64,000 bases of DNA. Source: CAZNUM01 sp964539305. Its GTDB lineage: Bacteria; Fidelibacterota; Marinisomatia; Marinisomatales; TCS55. The notes beneath the pieces are model-generated. The model had not been told where the DNA came from. It saw nothing but the letters and a program-made list of their open reading frames with translations, and made no database searches. The stretch is taken from positions 1-64,000 of the forward strand of contig CAZIIM010000008.1 of assembly GCA_964539305.1 (NCBI GenBank). The letters are read 5' to 3'. Positions 24,692 through 34,475 of the stretch are shown one piece after another. Numbering within the stretch: the first letter of the stretch is position 1; the number at the start of each line of letters is the position of its first letter. Made by a program: the position numbers and the translations under genes.

Positions 24692-27600
24692 GAATCTCTC
24701 CTGCAACCGTAATAAAATGATTAAACCGACTGTCGTCCTGGTAGCGCAGATTCAGCCCGACCGAGAGCACATTCCCCACCAGATAACTGCCTTCCACATT
24801 CAGCCGCACCGTATTCCCGGGGGCCAGACCATTCAAGGCTTCCGGTGGGATGGTAACCGAATTCCCCGAAGCACGATGGAACTCAAGGCCCAGTTCTATC
24901 CGTCCCTTCTTTCCAATGAAACCGGTCAAATCCCCACGCATTCCATTCGAATATGCGCTGAACCCGTCATTGGTTGAAACGATGCCTTTATCGAAACGAT
25001 GAATGTAAACAACGGTACTCTTCAATGCGGGATCAGGAAATAACATGAATCCCCCCTCCAGATACAATCCATTGAATTTTCGTTCCTTTGAAGCTGACCA
25101 TTCCGATTTTACCTGAGTGGAATGGCGATTCCCGCTTCCCGTCAGTTTGAACCGGTCGGAGACTGTTTCCTGAAAATAGATTCCGGTCTCCTGCTGTTGC
25201 CGGAATTCCTGTCCCCGAGGATCGAATCCATTCAAATCCCGATTGACGAATGTCCACCCTTTCCACCGGCGTTGAGGGGACAGATTGTAATCCAATTCAT
25301 GACGCAGATATAATCGTGCGCGGGTAATTCCTTGATTACCGAACGTTTTCGACGTTAAAATATTTAAGTTATCGCCCTGACCTCGGTATTCCGCCTTCAT
25401 ATCCAATCTATACGTTAAATGATTCAGGGCAATGAAAGGCAACGATCCCAGATCGACCCCTAACCTCTGGGTTAATTCACTACGCTTTTCAGGTTTCCGG
25501 TCTCCCGTAAAAACGGTCCGGGCAATATAGGCCCCGGTCGGATCCGGGATATAATCATTAAACTGTGGGTCATATCGGTAATACCCAAGTCCAACGCCAA
25601 CCGAGTCGTAGACCGTGGCACGGGATTCGGTCAGGGAAGACTCTGAAACCAACAGAAGGTCATAACGGATCGGAGACGTGCGACGAAGATAATTCAGATT
25701 AACCCGGTAATTATTAAAGTCAGATGATTTTCCATTACGATAATCGTTCAATAGGCGCTTGCGCACCGTAATGTTCTGGTTCCAGCCGCCTGAGGTTTTT
25801 AAACGGTAATCAAACTCACCGAAATAGCCTTTGCTGGATAGCTGTAATGCCGAATTTCCACGTTCCTGCTGACCCAGCCAATCCAGTCGCCGCCCCACTC
25901 CCAGCGATGTAGCCATTGTGTGCTTCTCATATTGGTACCCTGCACTCATGTATTGGTAACGATAACGACCCTGGGCCAGCTCATGGTCCCATTTAAGATA
26001 GGGATGGAAATGACCAGGCAGTAATATGGCCGAAATTTTATCCTTCCGGAAATTATAACGGGAGTCGATTGAGTTATAGTATATCTTTAATTCATTAATA
26101 TATTTCCCATTATAAGTGAAGTTATTTAATACCCTGTTTTTTATTTCAGATCCGTATTTCAACTGGGATATATCCAGATTGTTTTGAATCTGATCCCCTT
26201 TTTGCAGGGTTGATTTCAGGGAGGCAATCCGCTCCCCGTTTCCAGTTTCTTTTGTGAGATCCCAGTCCGAATTAAATGTAACCGATCGATCCCATTGAAG
26301 TGGAGCAAACCGGGACCCTTCGTTCCAGTACTCTAAATCATACGATAGCTCCGTATCACCGCCGAATTGAATATTATGACCCGTCAGACTGAACCGTTGA
26401 GCATAACCACTGTTGTCCCTGTCCTGGAGGGGTGAAAGGGTGTTTTTATCCTGGACGGAATAAGCCAGTTCGGAGGATAATTGAATTTTCCGGGTAAGGG
26501 GAATATTTCCCTCGATATGGACCAGTCTACGGGCGGTGGGCGGTTTTAACCGTCGTGCCGGGCTGTAAAGGTCCAGGATCCGGGACCGTTCTTCCGGCGG
26601 AACATACTCATAATAAACTGATCCAGTAGTAGAGACTCTTCGCCGATATTCGCCATGGGCGCCATCGTAGATAAAATGGACTGAATATCGGTCGGATCCA
26701 TCCGCAAAATAGGGATCGTAAATATAAATACCGTTGGCCAAGATATATTCTCCGCTGGAATCGGCCACCGCAGCCGGCTTCTCCACCGGTTCGTCGCCCG
26801 ATTGACGCAGAAGTCCAAGATCCTCTTTCGAAAAGCGGGATAACCGCGTACTGCTCCGGTCCCGTTCTGAAAAATAGGAAACCTGGAAGCCTCCCCCTGT
26901 TCCCCATTCCTTGGAGAGAGAAGTCTCAATAATATCCTGACGATATCCATGGTCCAGGTACTGATATTCTACATGAATTTCGGAATCAAAATGAATGAGA
27001 TGTTCCGGCGTGAAATACAGCTCCCCGGTGGTGTAGTCGATCGTATAGTCGTAACTTTCCCCTCTGGTGAGTCGCTGACCATCCAACCACACCTTCTCCG
27101 ATCCGGCAGAGACCGTGATATTCCGGTTCCCATCACGGGCCGTGAGAAAATAGGGACCCTGGTTCCCCTCCTGACCTTTTAACTCCATTGTTCGATAGGA
27201 GCCTTTGGAACCTCCCAACCCGGCTGTCCCACTCCAGGAATCCATTTTGAACCGACCCTGGATGCCAACCATTGAACGCCGGTAGCGGTAAAACATTCCT
27301 GTATTGGATTCCAATAACACATCACCGGTATAAATCTGGCCATAAGGGTGTTCAATTTTCAAATACACACGATCCAGCTCTTTCAGCGAGGCCGTGGTAC
27401 CATCCGGCTGGATTGGTAAGGTTTCATCCGCCAGAACACCGGAAACACGAATACGGTTCCCCAGATCGCCGGTTAACTGAAAATGCAGTCCCCCCGAAAA
27501 CTGGGAGCTTCCATCCGTACTAAGTTCTAAGTTCCTGAAAAAGGTGCCTGATGATCGTAAATCGCTTGGGGAAGAATATTGATTCAAGGCCACCGATAAC

Positions 27601-27851
27601 AATGCCCCCGTATCTGGCTGTGTTTTTTCTAAAGTCAATTCTTCCAACTTCGGCAGGTGGAGATATAAAGGGCCGACCGTTTCCGGTAAGGTAATGTTTA
27701 CTGTGTCCTGTGTGAAAAATATTGTTTCAAGTGAATCAACAATGGCAATCGCAGTTGTGGAATCCTGATTCTCAACCTCTGGAAATTCCCTGTCCTGGGC
27801 TCCCAGAAAACCGAATAGGACGAGGGCGGTGATGTAACTAGTCACCTTCAT
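24678..27851 (-). CDS. Very large outer-membrane beta-barrel protein, uncharacterised
   Basis: About 1057 residues with a signal peptide (KVTSYITALVLFGFLGAQ) and a long series of amphipathic strands ending in a hydrophobic/aromatic C-terminus (GEIRAQF), typical of outer-membrane barrels. Around residues 250-300 is a module with KVWLDGQRLTRGESYDYTI, then DYTTGELYFT, then HVEYQYLD; I have seen the same kind of module in large FCB cell-surface proteins, including SprA-like ones. The ATG at 27851 overlaps the upstream propeller gene by 14 bases. It sits directly before an Omp85-like gene, which may help insert it. Function unknown. Confidence 0.6.
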   Translation of the reverse strand: MKVTSYITALVLFGFLGAQDREFPEVENQDSTTAIAIVDSLETIFFTQDTVNITLPETVGPLYLHLPKLEELTLEKTQPDTGALLSVALNQYSSPSDLRSSGTFFRNLELSTDGSSQFSGGLHFQLTGDLGNRIRVSGVLADETLPIQPDGTTASLKELDRVYLKIEHPYGQIYTGDVLLESNTGMFYRYRRSMVGIQGRFKMDSWSGTAGLGGSKGSYRTMELKGQEGNQGPYFLTARDGNRNITVSAGSEKVWLDGQRLTRGESYDYTIDYTTGELYFTPEHLIHFDSEIHVEYQYLDHGYRQDIIETSLSKEWGTGGGFQVSYFSERDRSSTRLSRFSKEDLGLLRQSGDEPVEKPAAVADSSGEYILANGIYIYDPYFADGSDRYSVHFIYDGAHGEYRRRVSTTGSVYYEYVPPEERSRILDLYSPARRLKPPTARRLVHIEGNIPLTRKIQLSSELAYSVQDKNTLSPLQDRDNSGYAQRFSLTGHNIQFGGDTELSYDLEYWNEGSRFAPLQWDRSVTFNSDWDLTKETGNGERIASLKSTLQKGDQIQNNLDISQLKYGSEIKNRVLNNFTYNGKYINELKIYYNSIDSRYNFRKDKISAILLPGHFHPYLKWDHELAQGRYRYQYMSAGYQYEKHTMATSLGVGRRLDWLGQQERGNSALQLSSKGYFGEFDYRLKTSGGWNQNITVRKRLLNDYRNGKSSDFNNYRVNLNYLRRTSPIRYDLLLVSESSLTESRATVYDSVGVGLGYYRYDPQFNDYIPDPTGAYIARTVFTGDRKPEKRSELTQRLGVDLGSLPFIALNHLTYRLDMKAEYRGQGDNLNILTSKTFGNQGITRARLYLRHELDYNLSPQRRWKGWTFVNRDLNGFDPRGQEFRQQQETGIYFQETVSDRFKLTGSGNRHSTQVKSEWSASKERKFNGLYLEGGFMLFPDPALKSTVVYIHRFDKGIVSTNDGFSAYSNGMRGDLTGFIGKKGRIELGLEFHRASGNSVTIPPEALNGLAPGNTVRLNVEGSYLVGNVLSVGLNLRYQDDSRFNHFITVAGEIRAQF

Positions 27852-28746
27852 ATTCCACCTGCAATACACGATCTTCAAACAACACCATCAGGATGTTTCC
27901 ATCAGCGACGACATCCAAAATATTTCCCGGCCCCGCTCTTAATTGAAACAATTCACTTTCCCCGTTACTCCAGACCTGGCCTTCCCCTTTGTGGTTTAGA
28001 ATCACCCATTGATTCCGAACAGGAATCAGAAAAGCCGGTTCACGAATTTCCACACGGACGGATCGGAGCTTTCGGCCAACCGGTGAATAGATTCTGAATT
28101 GGGATCGGCACGGAAACAACAGTGCCAGTTCATTTCGTTCATTGACGGCCAGTTCCTGAACACAATTGATGCTTTCTGCTTCCTGATCCAAATCGATGAA
28201 TCGATCAAATCCCGGTTCCTGCCGGTTTCCCCGCCAGACGGAATGGAATTCAGAGGAATAGATGAAAAAGTAACCCCTGGAATCCACTGCAACCTGCTTC
28301 GGGTATAAAAATTGACCATTTTTTTCATTACGTGTGATGAATTCGCCGACATAATTCAACCGTTGGTCGAACTGTACCAGCCGGTTTTGCGATTGATCAC
28401 AAACAAAAAGGGACAAATTATACGTTTCCAGGTCCACCGGATCAAAAAGACCATCTTCTTCTTCCCCAAAGCCGGCGGAAAACTGAATCGTTCCCCCTGT
28501 CTCTTTTGCCAGACGTTTCGAATCCAGATCAAGAAACACCAAACCACTGGGAGTATTTTGTACCCGATCGGGGGTGAAAGTGTTGATGATGAGCGCCTGT
28601 GGCAGGGGATATACGCCCCGGTTTTGCCAGGAGGGTTGGGTCCAGGCAACCGTCCAAAACAATCCGAAGATGCTTATTCCAGCAAAAAGATCCTTTATCC
28701 GTCCGCCTCCGTGTGGACTGATTGCAGAGGATTCTTTAAAAACCAT
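27838..28746 (-). CDS. Exported beta-propeller-like protein
   Basis: A 302-residue protein with an N-terminal hydrophobic helix (IKDLFAGISIFGLFWTVAWTQ) and repeats of the type FVCDQSQNRLVQFDQRLNYV and PKQVAVDSRGYFFIYSSE, which look like NHL/6-bladed propeller blades. There is no lipobox. The first 52 bases overlap lgt, and a later start is possible, since the first 17 residues look untypical for a signal peptide. It is followed with overlap by the giant outer-membrane protein gene and is likely a periplasmic or surface partner of it. No enzymatic motif is visible. Confidence 0.6.
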   Translation of the reverse strand: MVFKESSAISPHGGGRIKDLFAGISIFGLFWTVAWTQPSWQNRGVYPLPQALIINTFTPDRVQNTPSGLVFLDLDSKRLAKETGGTIQFSAGFGEEEDGLFDPVDLETYNLSLFVCDQSQNRLVQFDQRLNYVGEFITRNEKNGQFLYPKQVAVDSRGYFFIYSSEFHSVWRGNRQEPGFDRFIDLDQEAESINCVQELAVNERNELALLFPCRSQFRIYSPVGRKLRSVRVEIREPAFLIPVRNQWVILNHKGEGQVWSNGESELFQLRAGPGNILDVVADGNILMVLFEDRVLQVEYEGD

Positions 28747-29540
28747 ATTCCCAACCCGACCATTACGATCGATATAAGCTGGGCCCCGCTTAAACCGAAT
28801 AAATACTTAGGATTGGTCCGGATGAACTCTATCAGGAAACGCTCCAGTCCTGCCAGAATCAAATAGGTAAAAAACAACTGACCAGTCACCTGGATTGATG
28901 TCCGCTTTTTCCACAAATAAACGAATATGAGCAATCCAACTGTCGTTTCATAGATCTGGGTAGGATGGACCTTTAAAACGCCCGGTTCAAATCCGTTCAG
29001 ATTAATCCAGCTGAAATAGGTGGAAAAAATCTGGTAGGTTGAAGGTGGTACTCCGTTGGCAAAAGCAATGCCCCAGGGTAAATGGGTGGGAATTCCGTAA
29101 TCATCTCCAACCAACAGACAGCCAATCCGTCCAATGGCATACCCCAGAATCAACAGGGGTGCCACAATATCGGCGAATTTAAGCCAGGGCAGGTCATTTT
29201 TCTTCAATACCCAGGTCACCGCCAGCATGCCGCCGATTAATCCCCCCAGAAACACGAGACCGGCTCCACTAAAGATCATGCCCGAAGGGTCCGCCAGCAC
29301 CCGATCAAAATTTTCCAGCAGATAATAAATTTTCGATCCTAAGATACCCCCCAGGGCTGCTGCAAAGACAATATCCGCCGCCAATTTCGTGTCGTACCCT
29401 AACCGTTTCAAATCCTTGTTCAAAAAATAGTAACAGGCATAAAAAGCTACCATTAACATGAAACCATAGGAATTGATCACCAGGTGGATTTGCCACCCGA
29501 AAATATTAATCCTGCCGAAGTCGGCGATCACGGGCCACAT
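28695..29540 (-). CDS. lgt: Prolipoprotein diacylglyceryl transferase
   Basis: A 281-residue seven-helix inner-membrane enzyme that adds diacylglycerol from phosphatidylglycerol to the lipobox cysteine of prolipoproteins. Recognisable parts are the N-terminal IHLVINSYGFMLMVAF, the Lgt signature region YAIGRIGCLLVGDDYGIPT with LPWGIAF, HPTQIYE and a late FLIEFIRTNPK. The signature differs from the common GRxGNFxNxE form (CLLVGDD instead), which is a notable variation. It ends two bases ahead of nothing but overlaps the propeller gene by 52 bases. Many lipoproteins in this window would be its substrates. Confidence 0.93.
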   Translation of the reverse strand: MWPVIADFGRINIFGWQIHLVINSYGFMLMVAFYACYYFLNKDLKRLGYDTKLAADIVFAAALGGILGSKIYYLLENFDRVLADPSGMIFSGAGLVFLGGLIGGMLAVTWVLKKNDLPWLKFADIVAPLLILGYAIGRIGCLLVGDDYGIPTHLPWGIAFANGVPPSTYQIFSTYFSWINLNGFEPGVLKVHPTQIYETTVGLLIFVYLWKKRTSIQVTGQLFFTYLILAGLERFLIEFIRTNPKYLFGLSGAQLISIVMVGLGIWFLKNPLQSVHTEADG

Positions 29541-30386
29541 TTACTGCTTTGCTCCACAATGACTGCAGAATTTATCCTCTTTCTCCAAAGGGTGACCGCA
29601 GGAAGTACAAAACTTTCCTTTTGGTTTTGCCCCAGCCCCCTCCTGCCGACGTTGACGGGAGAAAAGCAGGCCAATTACGACTGCCAAAACAGCCAGGATT
29701 GCCAACGGTTGCCATTGAGGCAGGGTATGGCGTACAGGAGCGGTCGTCCGGCTATTCTGCGGGGCGCCCATGGTTCCACCCCCTGAAAGCATGGCCTGTA
29801 ACTGGATCATACTTGTCTTACCACTGGGATTGGAATAAGAAAAAGAAATTTCACGCACCGTATTCGCTTGGTAATCGTGAAGATGCAGCCGATGAAACGT
29901 GACACCATGTTGATCCTGGAAAACATCAGACTCTTTCTCTGAATAAGACCAGTCTTCAGCCACAATCGGTTCTTGTACAATGAGATGGGCTTTTTCCAGG
30001 TCCTCGCTGATCTGCATGGTGAAGGTACCGGAGCGCCGGTCTCCGTTTACTTCCATATTGTAAAAAACAAAGGTACGAAATTCCGTCTCCGTCAGATTCA
30101 GATGAATGTAATGGCGATCACCCGCTGTCTTCACCATCACGGGAAGGACAGCATTCTCATCACTTTCAGCACCGCTGATGAAAAAGACAGAATCGGTATT
30201 GGCCGGGACAGTAATTTCCACTGCAAACGGAAGAGCAGTCGAATCGGTAATACCATCGATTTCCACCATGACACCTGGAAAATAATATTCCGGATAAACG
30301 ACAATATTGAATTCCTTAAATTTTGAATTCTGGCCCCAGGCCAATGCCATAAAGAAGAGCGTTGAGCATATGACTTTTTTGAACAT
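29541..30386 (-). CDS. Membrane protein with exported domain and C-terminal cytoplasmic zinc ribbon
   Basis: 281 residues: a signal peptide (FKKVICSTLFFMALAWGQ), about 200 residues of beta-rich exported domain, a transmembrane helix near 228-246 (PLAILAVLAVVIGLLF), a positively charged turn (SRQRRQ) and a zinc ribbon at the very end (CTSCGHPLEKEDKFCSHCG). With a cleaved signal the ribbon would lie in the cytoplasm, giving a one-pass protein that couples an outside domain to a metal-binding inside tail. The gene directly precedes lgt with no spacing. I do not recognise the exported domain. Confidence 0.7.
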   Translation of the reverse strand: MFKKVICSTLFFMALAWGQNSKFKEFNIVVYPEYYFPGVMVEIDGITDSTALPFAVEITVPANTDSVFFISGAESDENAVLPVMVKTAGDRHYIHLNLTETEFRTFVFYNMEVNGDRRSGTFTMQISEDLEKAHLIVQEPIVAEDWSYSEKESDVFQDQHGVTFHRLHLHDYQANTVREISFSYSNPSGKTSMIQLQAMLSGGGTMGAPQNSRTTAPVRHTLPQWQPLAILAVLAVVIGLLFSRQRRQEGAGAKPKGKFCTSCGHPLEKEDKFCSHCGAKQ

Positions 30387-30568
30387 GATTATTTACCCCA
30401 TTTTAGAGCGTGAAAATTACGTCGATCTGTCGTTAAACCATGGTCTTATTTGGAAAAAGCGGAAAATTGATTCAGAAGGCGGTGAAATGAAAAAGGGCTC
30501 GAATAAGGACATGCCAGCGTGTGTAATATCCGGAAACGAAATATTCCATTTAACCAAAGGATTGAATC

Positions 30569-30778
30569 ATGGAAGAGCACAACAAACGACCGTCTGACTT
30601 CATTGGTATGGGGATGGCATTAGGAGCCGGTCTTGGTACGGCCGTTGGAGCTGTCCTGGGAGCGGTTTTAGAAGATGTGGGCCTGTGGATCGGGATTTGT
30701 CTTCCCATTGGAACATCCATCGGTATGACGATCGGGATCGCCAGGTCCAAATCGAGAAATTCAAAACGACCCCATTAA
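30569..30778 (+). CDS. Small glycine-zipper membrane protein
   Basis: 69 residues with two hydrophobic helices rich in small residues (GMGMALGAGLGTAVGAVLG and GLWIGICLPIGTSIGMTIG) separated by EDV, and a basic tail (RSKSRNSKRPH). AAAGGA lies about eight bases ahead of the ATG. Glycine-zipper proteins pack tightly in membranes; several small families of this shape exist in bacteria with no known function. It stands alone on the plus strand between two minus-strand operons. Confidence 0.6.
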   Translation: MEEHNKRPSDFIGMGMALGAGLGTAVGAVLGAVLEDVGLWIGICLPIGTSIGMTIGIARSKSRNSKRPH

Positions 30779-30799
30779 TTGGAGCAGATCCAGGTTTTC

Positions 30800-33640
30800 T
30801 CAGCGAATATCTTCCACATTTGAAAACAGCGTCATTCGAACCGGAATAGCATCGCTGAAACGCTCCCCATAGGGTTTATTGACCACACGACCGTCCATAT
30901 TGATAAATAATCCTTCATCGTAGGCAGTTCGTATCAATCGGCCAAAACCCTGGCGAAAACGAATAATGGCCTCCGGAACACCAAAATCCAGGAAACGGTT
31001 CCCCCCTTGCTCTTCTAGTAAGGAGCCGTAGGCACGAATAACGGGTTCATCCGGTACATCAAACGGTAATTTTGTAATAATCAGGATCTCCAGCAGTTCA
31101 CCGGGGAAATCGATCCCTTCCCAGAAGGCGTTGGTCCCCAACAATATTCCGTTTTTGGTTTCTTTTAAGCCCCGTATTAATCCCTGACGGGAGGTCCCAC
31201 GCTGCTGGGCAAAAATCGGCAGGGAATGTCCCTCCGGCTTGCTCCTCAATTCCTGGAGTGTCTTATTTAAAGCATCTCTTGATGTAAAAAGTGTTAATAT
31301 CCTTTTATTATGTTTCTTATGAAGGTTATATATTAAAGACGCAAGGATATCGGGACGCTGACCGTCGAGCCGGGAATACTGGTAGTATTTCACCTGTTCC
31401 TCGTACAGGAAAGGGCTATCGAAAATAGCGGTTTTTGTTTCTTTGGCGTTTACCTGATCCAGTCCGACACGATGGAGAAAATAATCAAAACTTTCCTCAG
31501 TCCTTAAGGTAGCGCTGGTCAGTACAGCGCTTCGTAACGATTGGAATAAGCCTCCTGTTAAATCTTCAGCTAAATCAACGGGAGCCCCCTGAAGTGTGAC
31601 AAAAAATTGGGATTGATCACCACTATTCCGGAATACACCATCGAACCAGTAAACCCGGTTTTCATCCTGCTTCATGGTCAGATCCTGGATAAGCCTGATG
31701 GCTTCCTGTAAAAGAGCTTCCCCATAGTCAAAATGTTGGTGCATTTCCGGATAATCATTCCTGGTTTCATCAATATTCAGTAATTCCAGTCGAATGGCAT
31801 TAACGGTTTTCATTACATGATTAAAACAACGCACCAGCGCTTCCAGTTCAGGCGCCACCGGCCCAAAAGTTTCGACCAGATTCTGAATAATCCATTTCTT
31901 GGAATATTTTGCCTCCGGATCAAACTGGTGTTGAATATGGGCGCGCAGCTGATCAAAAAAGGCTTTGATGGCCTGGCGACTGGAGTCCACCTCCTGGGAT
32001 AAGGATTCCCTCAGTGTCAGGAACCGTGGATGCAGTTCTCCCAGGGATTTCAACCGGTTATTCCATCGATTGGAATGGTTTCGCTGAGGATCCACGTGAT
32101 CCAGAAAAAACATCAGAATGCGTTGGTCCAGGACTTCCGTCAGCTGATTGTAAGCCGATTTAATAATATTATGGGCCTCATCAATGATGAGTGTATCATG
32201 GGGCGGTAGAAAACCAGTCAGGCCCGGATCATCCCCTGTTCGTGCCTTTACATCGGAGATTAATAAGGCATGGTTCACAATAATCAGGTTTGAATGGAAA
32301 AGGGCTTTCCGCAGGGGACCAAAATAACACCCTTGATTCCGGGCACAGATCTGGGTCGTGCAAAAACCCGGTTCGCTTTGAATCAGCGCTGTCAGGCGGA
32401 AGGAACGGGTCGTGGAAAAGCCGGGACACTCATCCAGATCCCCAGTACGGGTCCACTCTTGCCAGATTAAAACCGGTAGAAGGGCCGTGGCCTCCTCCCC
32501 ATTCAGTAATTTATCCGCATTCCCCAATAACCACTGGAGTCGTGTTTTACAGATGTAATTGTTGCGCCCTTTCAATACAACGGCCTGGAGCGAAACATCA
32601 ATCGCCCGGGCCAGCTGGGGCAAATCTTTATTGAATAATTGATCCTGGAGATGTTTTGTGTAACAGGAAATAATTAAAGGGTATTCATCGTCATTGGTGA
32701 GCGCATATTTCAAAGCGGGGAAGAGATAAGCCATTGTTTTCCCCAAACCCGTCCCTGCTTCCACGACACCAATGCGATCGTCTGTTTCCAGAGTTTCCTG
32801 GACAAATCGGGAGTATTGCACCTGAATTTTCCGCTCTTCATAGGAAGGAAAGGTCTGGCTAAGACACCCACCGGCTCCAAGAACGGAATCTACATCCAGT
32901 TGACGAATATCCTTCCGGCCTTCGTAATTAAAAAGATTCTCAGGAACCGGTTTCTCGATGGCAGAGGGGATTAATCCCTGTTTCAAATCCCCCCGTTGAG
33001 CCAGCGTATTGGCCAAATCAATAAACAGCCGTTTATTGAAAATATCAAATGGCTTCATCAGGGCCACGATTTTTGAAATCACTTCCAGGGGGTAACTGGC
33101 GGCTTCGGCGATCAGTTCCACAAAACTGTGGCCGCAGTTTTCTGTATCAGCTTCCGCCCGGTGGGCATTGTCTGTAGAAAACCGAAAGAAATCTGACAGA
33201 GCACTTAAATTATGGTTTGCCTGAAAATACAGGAACATGCGCGACAGGGGCAGGGTGTCATAATAATTCCGCTCCGGAAGCAGTTTTCCATGCCGTTCAG
33301 CCAGAGCGGTAAGAAAGGCATGATCGAAAGCGGTATTATGGGCCACCATGGGCCAGCTCCCCATGAACTCCCAAAAATCATCCAGGATTTGATCTTCAGC
33401 AGGAGCCTTGGAAACCATGGCATCGCTTATTCCGGTAATGTCGGTGATCAGGGCAGGGATTGATCGACCAGGGTTCAACAGGGTGACATAACGGTCCACA
33501 GGCTTCCCGTCTTCAAAGCGGATGGCGGCAATTTCAATAATCCGGTCGCTGCGGGGATCCAGCCCCGTTGTTTCAAAATCAAAAGCAATAAAGGTACTTA
33601 GATTCAGATGCTGTAGCAGTTCAGATCGATCCATCCCCAT
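30800..33640 (-). CDS. dinG: DEDDh exonuclease fused to DinG/XPD-like helicase
   Basis: A 946-residue fusion. Residues 15-180 are a DnaQ-type 3'-5' exonuclease with all metal ligands (D21 and E23 in FDFETTGLD, D106 in HNTAFDHAF, H160 and D165 in HRAEADTE). The rest is a superfamily 2 helicase with Walker A AGTGLGKT (295-302), DEAH (487-490) and likely iron-sulphur ligands C364, C427, C432 and C438. Firmicutes DinG has the same exonuclease-helicase layout, while E. coli DinG lacks the exonuclease. It probably acts on R-loops or stalled forks. The start at 33640 could also be M3. Confidence 0.9.
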   Translation of the reverse strand: MGMDRSELLQHLNLSTFIAFDFETTGLDPRSDRIIEIAAIRFEDGKPVDRYVTLLNPGRSIPALITDITGISDAMVSKAPAEDQILDDFWEFMGSWPMVAHNTAFDHAFLTALAERHGKLLPERNYYDTLPLSRMFLYFQANHNLSALSDFFRFSTDNAHRAEADTENCGHSFVELIAEAASYPLEVISKIVALMKPFDIFNKRLFIDLANTLAQRGDLKQGLIPSAIEKPVPENLFNYEGRKDIRQLDVDSVLGAGGCLSQTFPSYEERKIQVQYSRFVQETLETDDRIGVVEAGTGLGKTMAYLFPALKYALTNDDEYPLIISCYTKHLQDQLFNKDLPQLARAIDVSLQAVVLKGRNNYICKTRLQWLLGNADKLLNGEEATALLPVLIWQEWTRTGDLDECPGFSTTRSFRLTALIQSEPGFCTTQICARNQGCYFGPLRKALFHSNLIIVNHALLISDVKARTGDDPGLTGFLPPHDTLIIDEAHNIIKSAYNQLTEVLDQRILMFFLDHVDPQRNHSNRWNNRLKSLGELHPRFLTLRESLSQEVDSSRQAIKAFFDQLRAHIQHQFDPEAKYSKKWIIQNLVETFGPVAPELEALVRCFNHVMKTVNAIRLELLNIDETRNDYPEMHQHFDYGEALLQEAIRLIQDLTMKQDENRVYWFDGVFRNSGDQSQFFVTLQGAPVDLAEDLTGGLFQSLRSAVLTSATLRTEESFDYFLHRVGLDQVNAKETKTAIFDSPFLYEEQVKYYQYSRLDGQRPDILASLIYNLHKKHNKRILTLFTSRDALNKTLQELRSKPEGHSLPIFAQQRGTSRQGLIRGLKETKNGILLGTNAFWEGIDFPGELLEILIITKLPFDVPDEPVIRAYGSLLEEQGGNRFLDFGVPEAIIRFRQGFGRLIRTAYDEGLFINMDGRVVNKPYGERFSDAIPVRMTLFSNVEDIR

Positions 33641-33682
33641 TATCCTTGATTGAGGCCATGGTTTACCATGGTATCCCCTCCC

Positions 33683-34471
33683 CTATTCCAGGTCTACTTT
33701 AAAGGTGGGAAATACCTCACCGGATCGGAAATAGTGATAATATCGAAGCCCCCAGAACAGAATGACTAAGAGAATGAAAAACCAGGGCAGGCGCATCCCG
33801 ATAAAAACAGCAGGAATAGAAACACCGTAAATCCGGGCACGCCGATAATGGCGGGCATGGTTGGGGAACACCAATGTCACCAGCGGAAAAGGAAGGTAAA
33901 CGGCAGCGGCAGTACTGCAGACAGGATCGTCATTCAAAAAACCAACCAGAACCGCAATCAGGGTTAATAATACGACAATGACGAGCCGGGAAGCAGGTTT
34001 GGAATGGGGAGCAACCCATCGACCATTTTCGGATTGTGTCATGGGAATGGAAAAAACCAGCCAGTTTGCCAGGTACAGGAATAAATAGGGTATACTTGCG
34101 ATATAGATTTCTGGATTGAACCCATGATCCAGGGTCCCGGCCACGTAAAGAATAAACCCGATCGCCAGAATCAACAGGGCATCTTTAATGGATTCGACCC
34201 GTTTAGGAAACTGGGGATAATGGAGGAACAATCGGGTCCACGGAATTACCAGGAAAAGGAGCAGGATAACCAGGAATGAAACAGCTGAAAAATCCCAATA
34301 CAACCAGCGATTTCCCTCAGCGTAGGCCATTTGTGTCCCACTCAGGACCATGCACCAGAATCCAAACCAGTACTTGGGACCGAACGGTTTGAGGAAATCG
34401 AAGGATTTGGTTTGCTGCTGGAACCACCGGTAGGGATTGGAACCGACAGGAATAAGGCGTGCGACAATCAC
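33683..34471 (-). CDS. Polytopic membrane protein of unknown function
   Basis: 262 residues with about seven hydrophobic helices (for example FSAVSFLVILLLFLVIPW, IKDALLILAIGFILYVAG and IVVLLTLIAVLVGFL). No catalytic or transport motif that I recognise. It starts with a GTG four bases after the NSS transporter stop, so it is translated as part of that operon. A link to the transporter is only suggested by this spacing. Confidence 0.6.
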   Translation of the reverse strand: MIVARLIPVGSNPYRWFQQQTKSFDFLKPFGPKYWFGFWCMVLSGTQMAYAEGNRWLYWDFSAVSFLVILLLFLVIPWTRLFLHYPQFPKRVESIKDALLILAIGFILYVAGTLDHGFNPEIYIASIPYLFLYLANWLVFSIPMTQSENGRWVAPHSKPASRLVIVVLLTLIAVLVGFLNDDPVCSTAAAVYLPFPLVTLVFPNHARHYRRARIYGVSIPAVFIGMRLPWFFILLVILFWGLRYYHYFRSGEVFPTFKVDLE

Positions 34472-34475
34472 AGGG

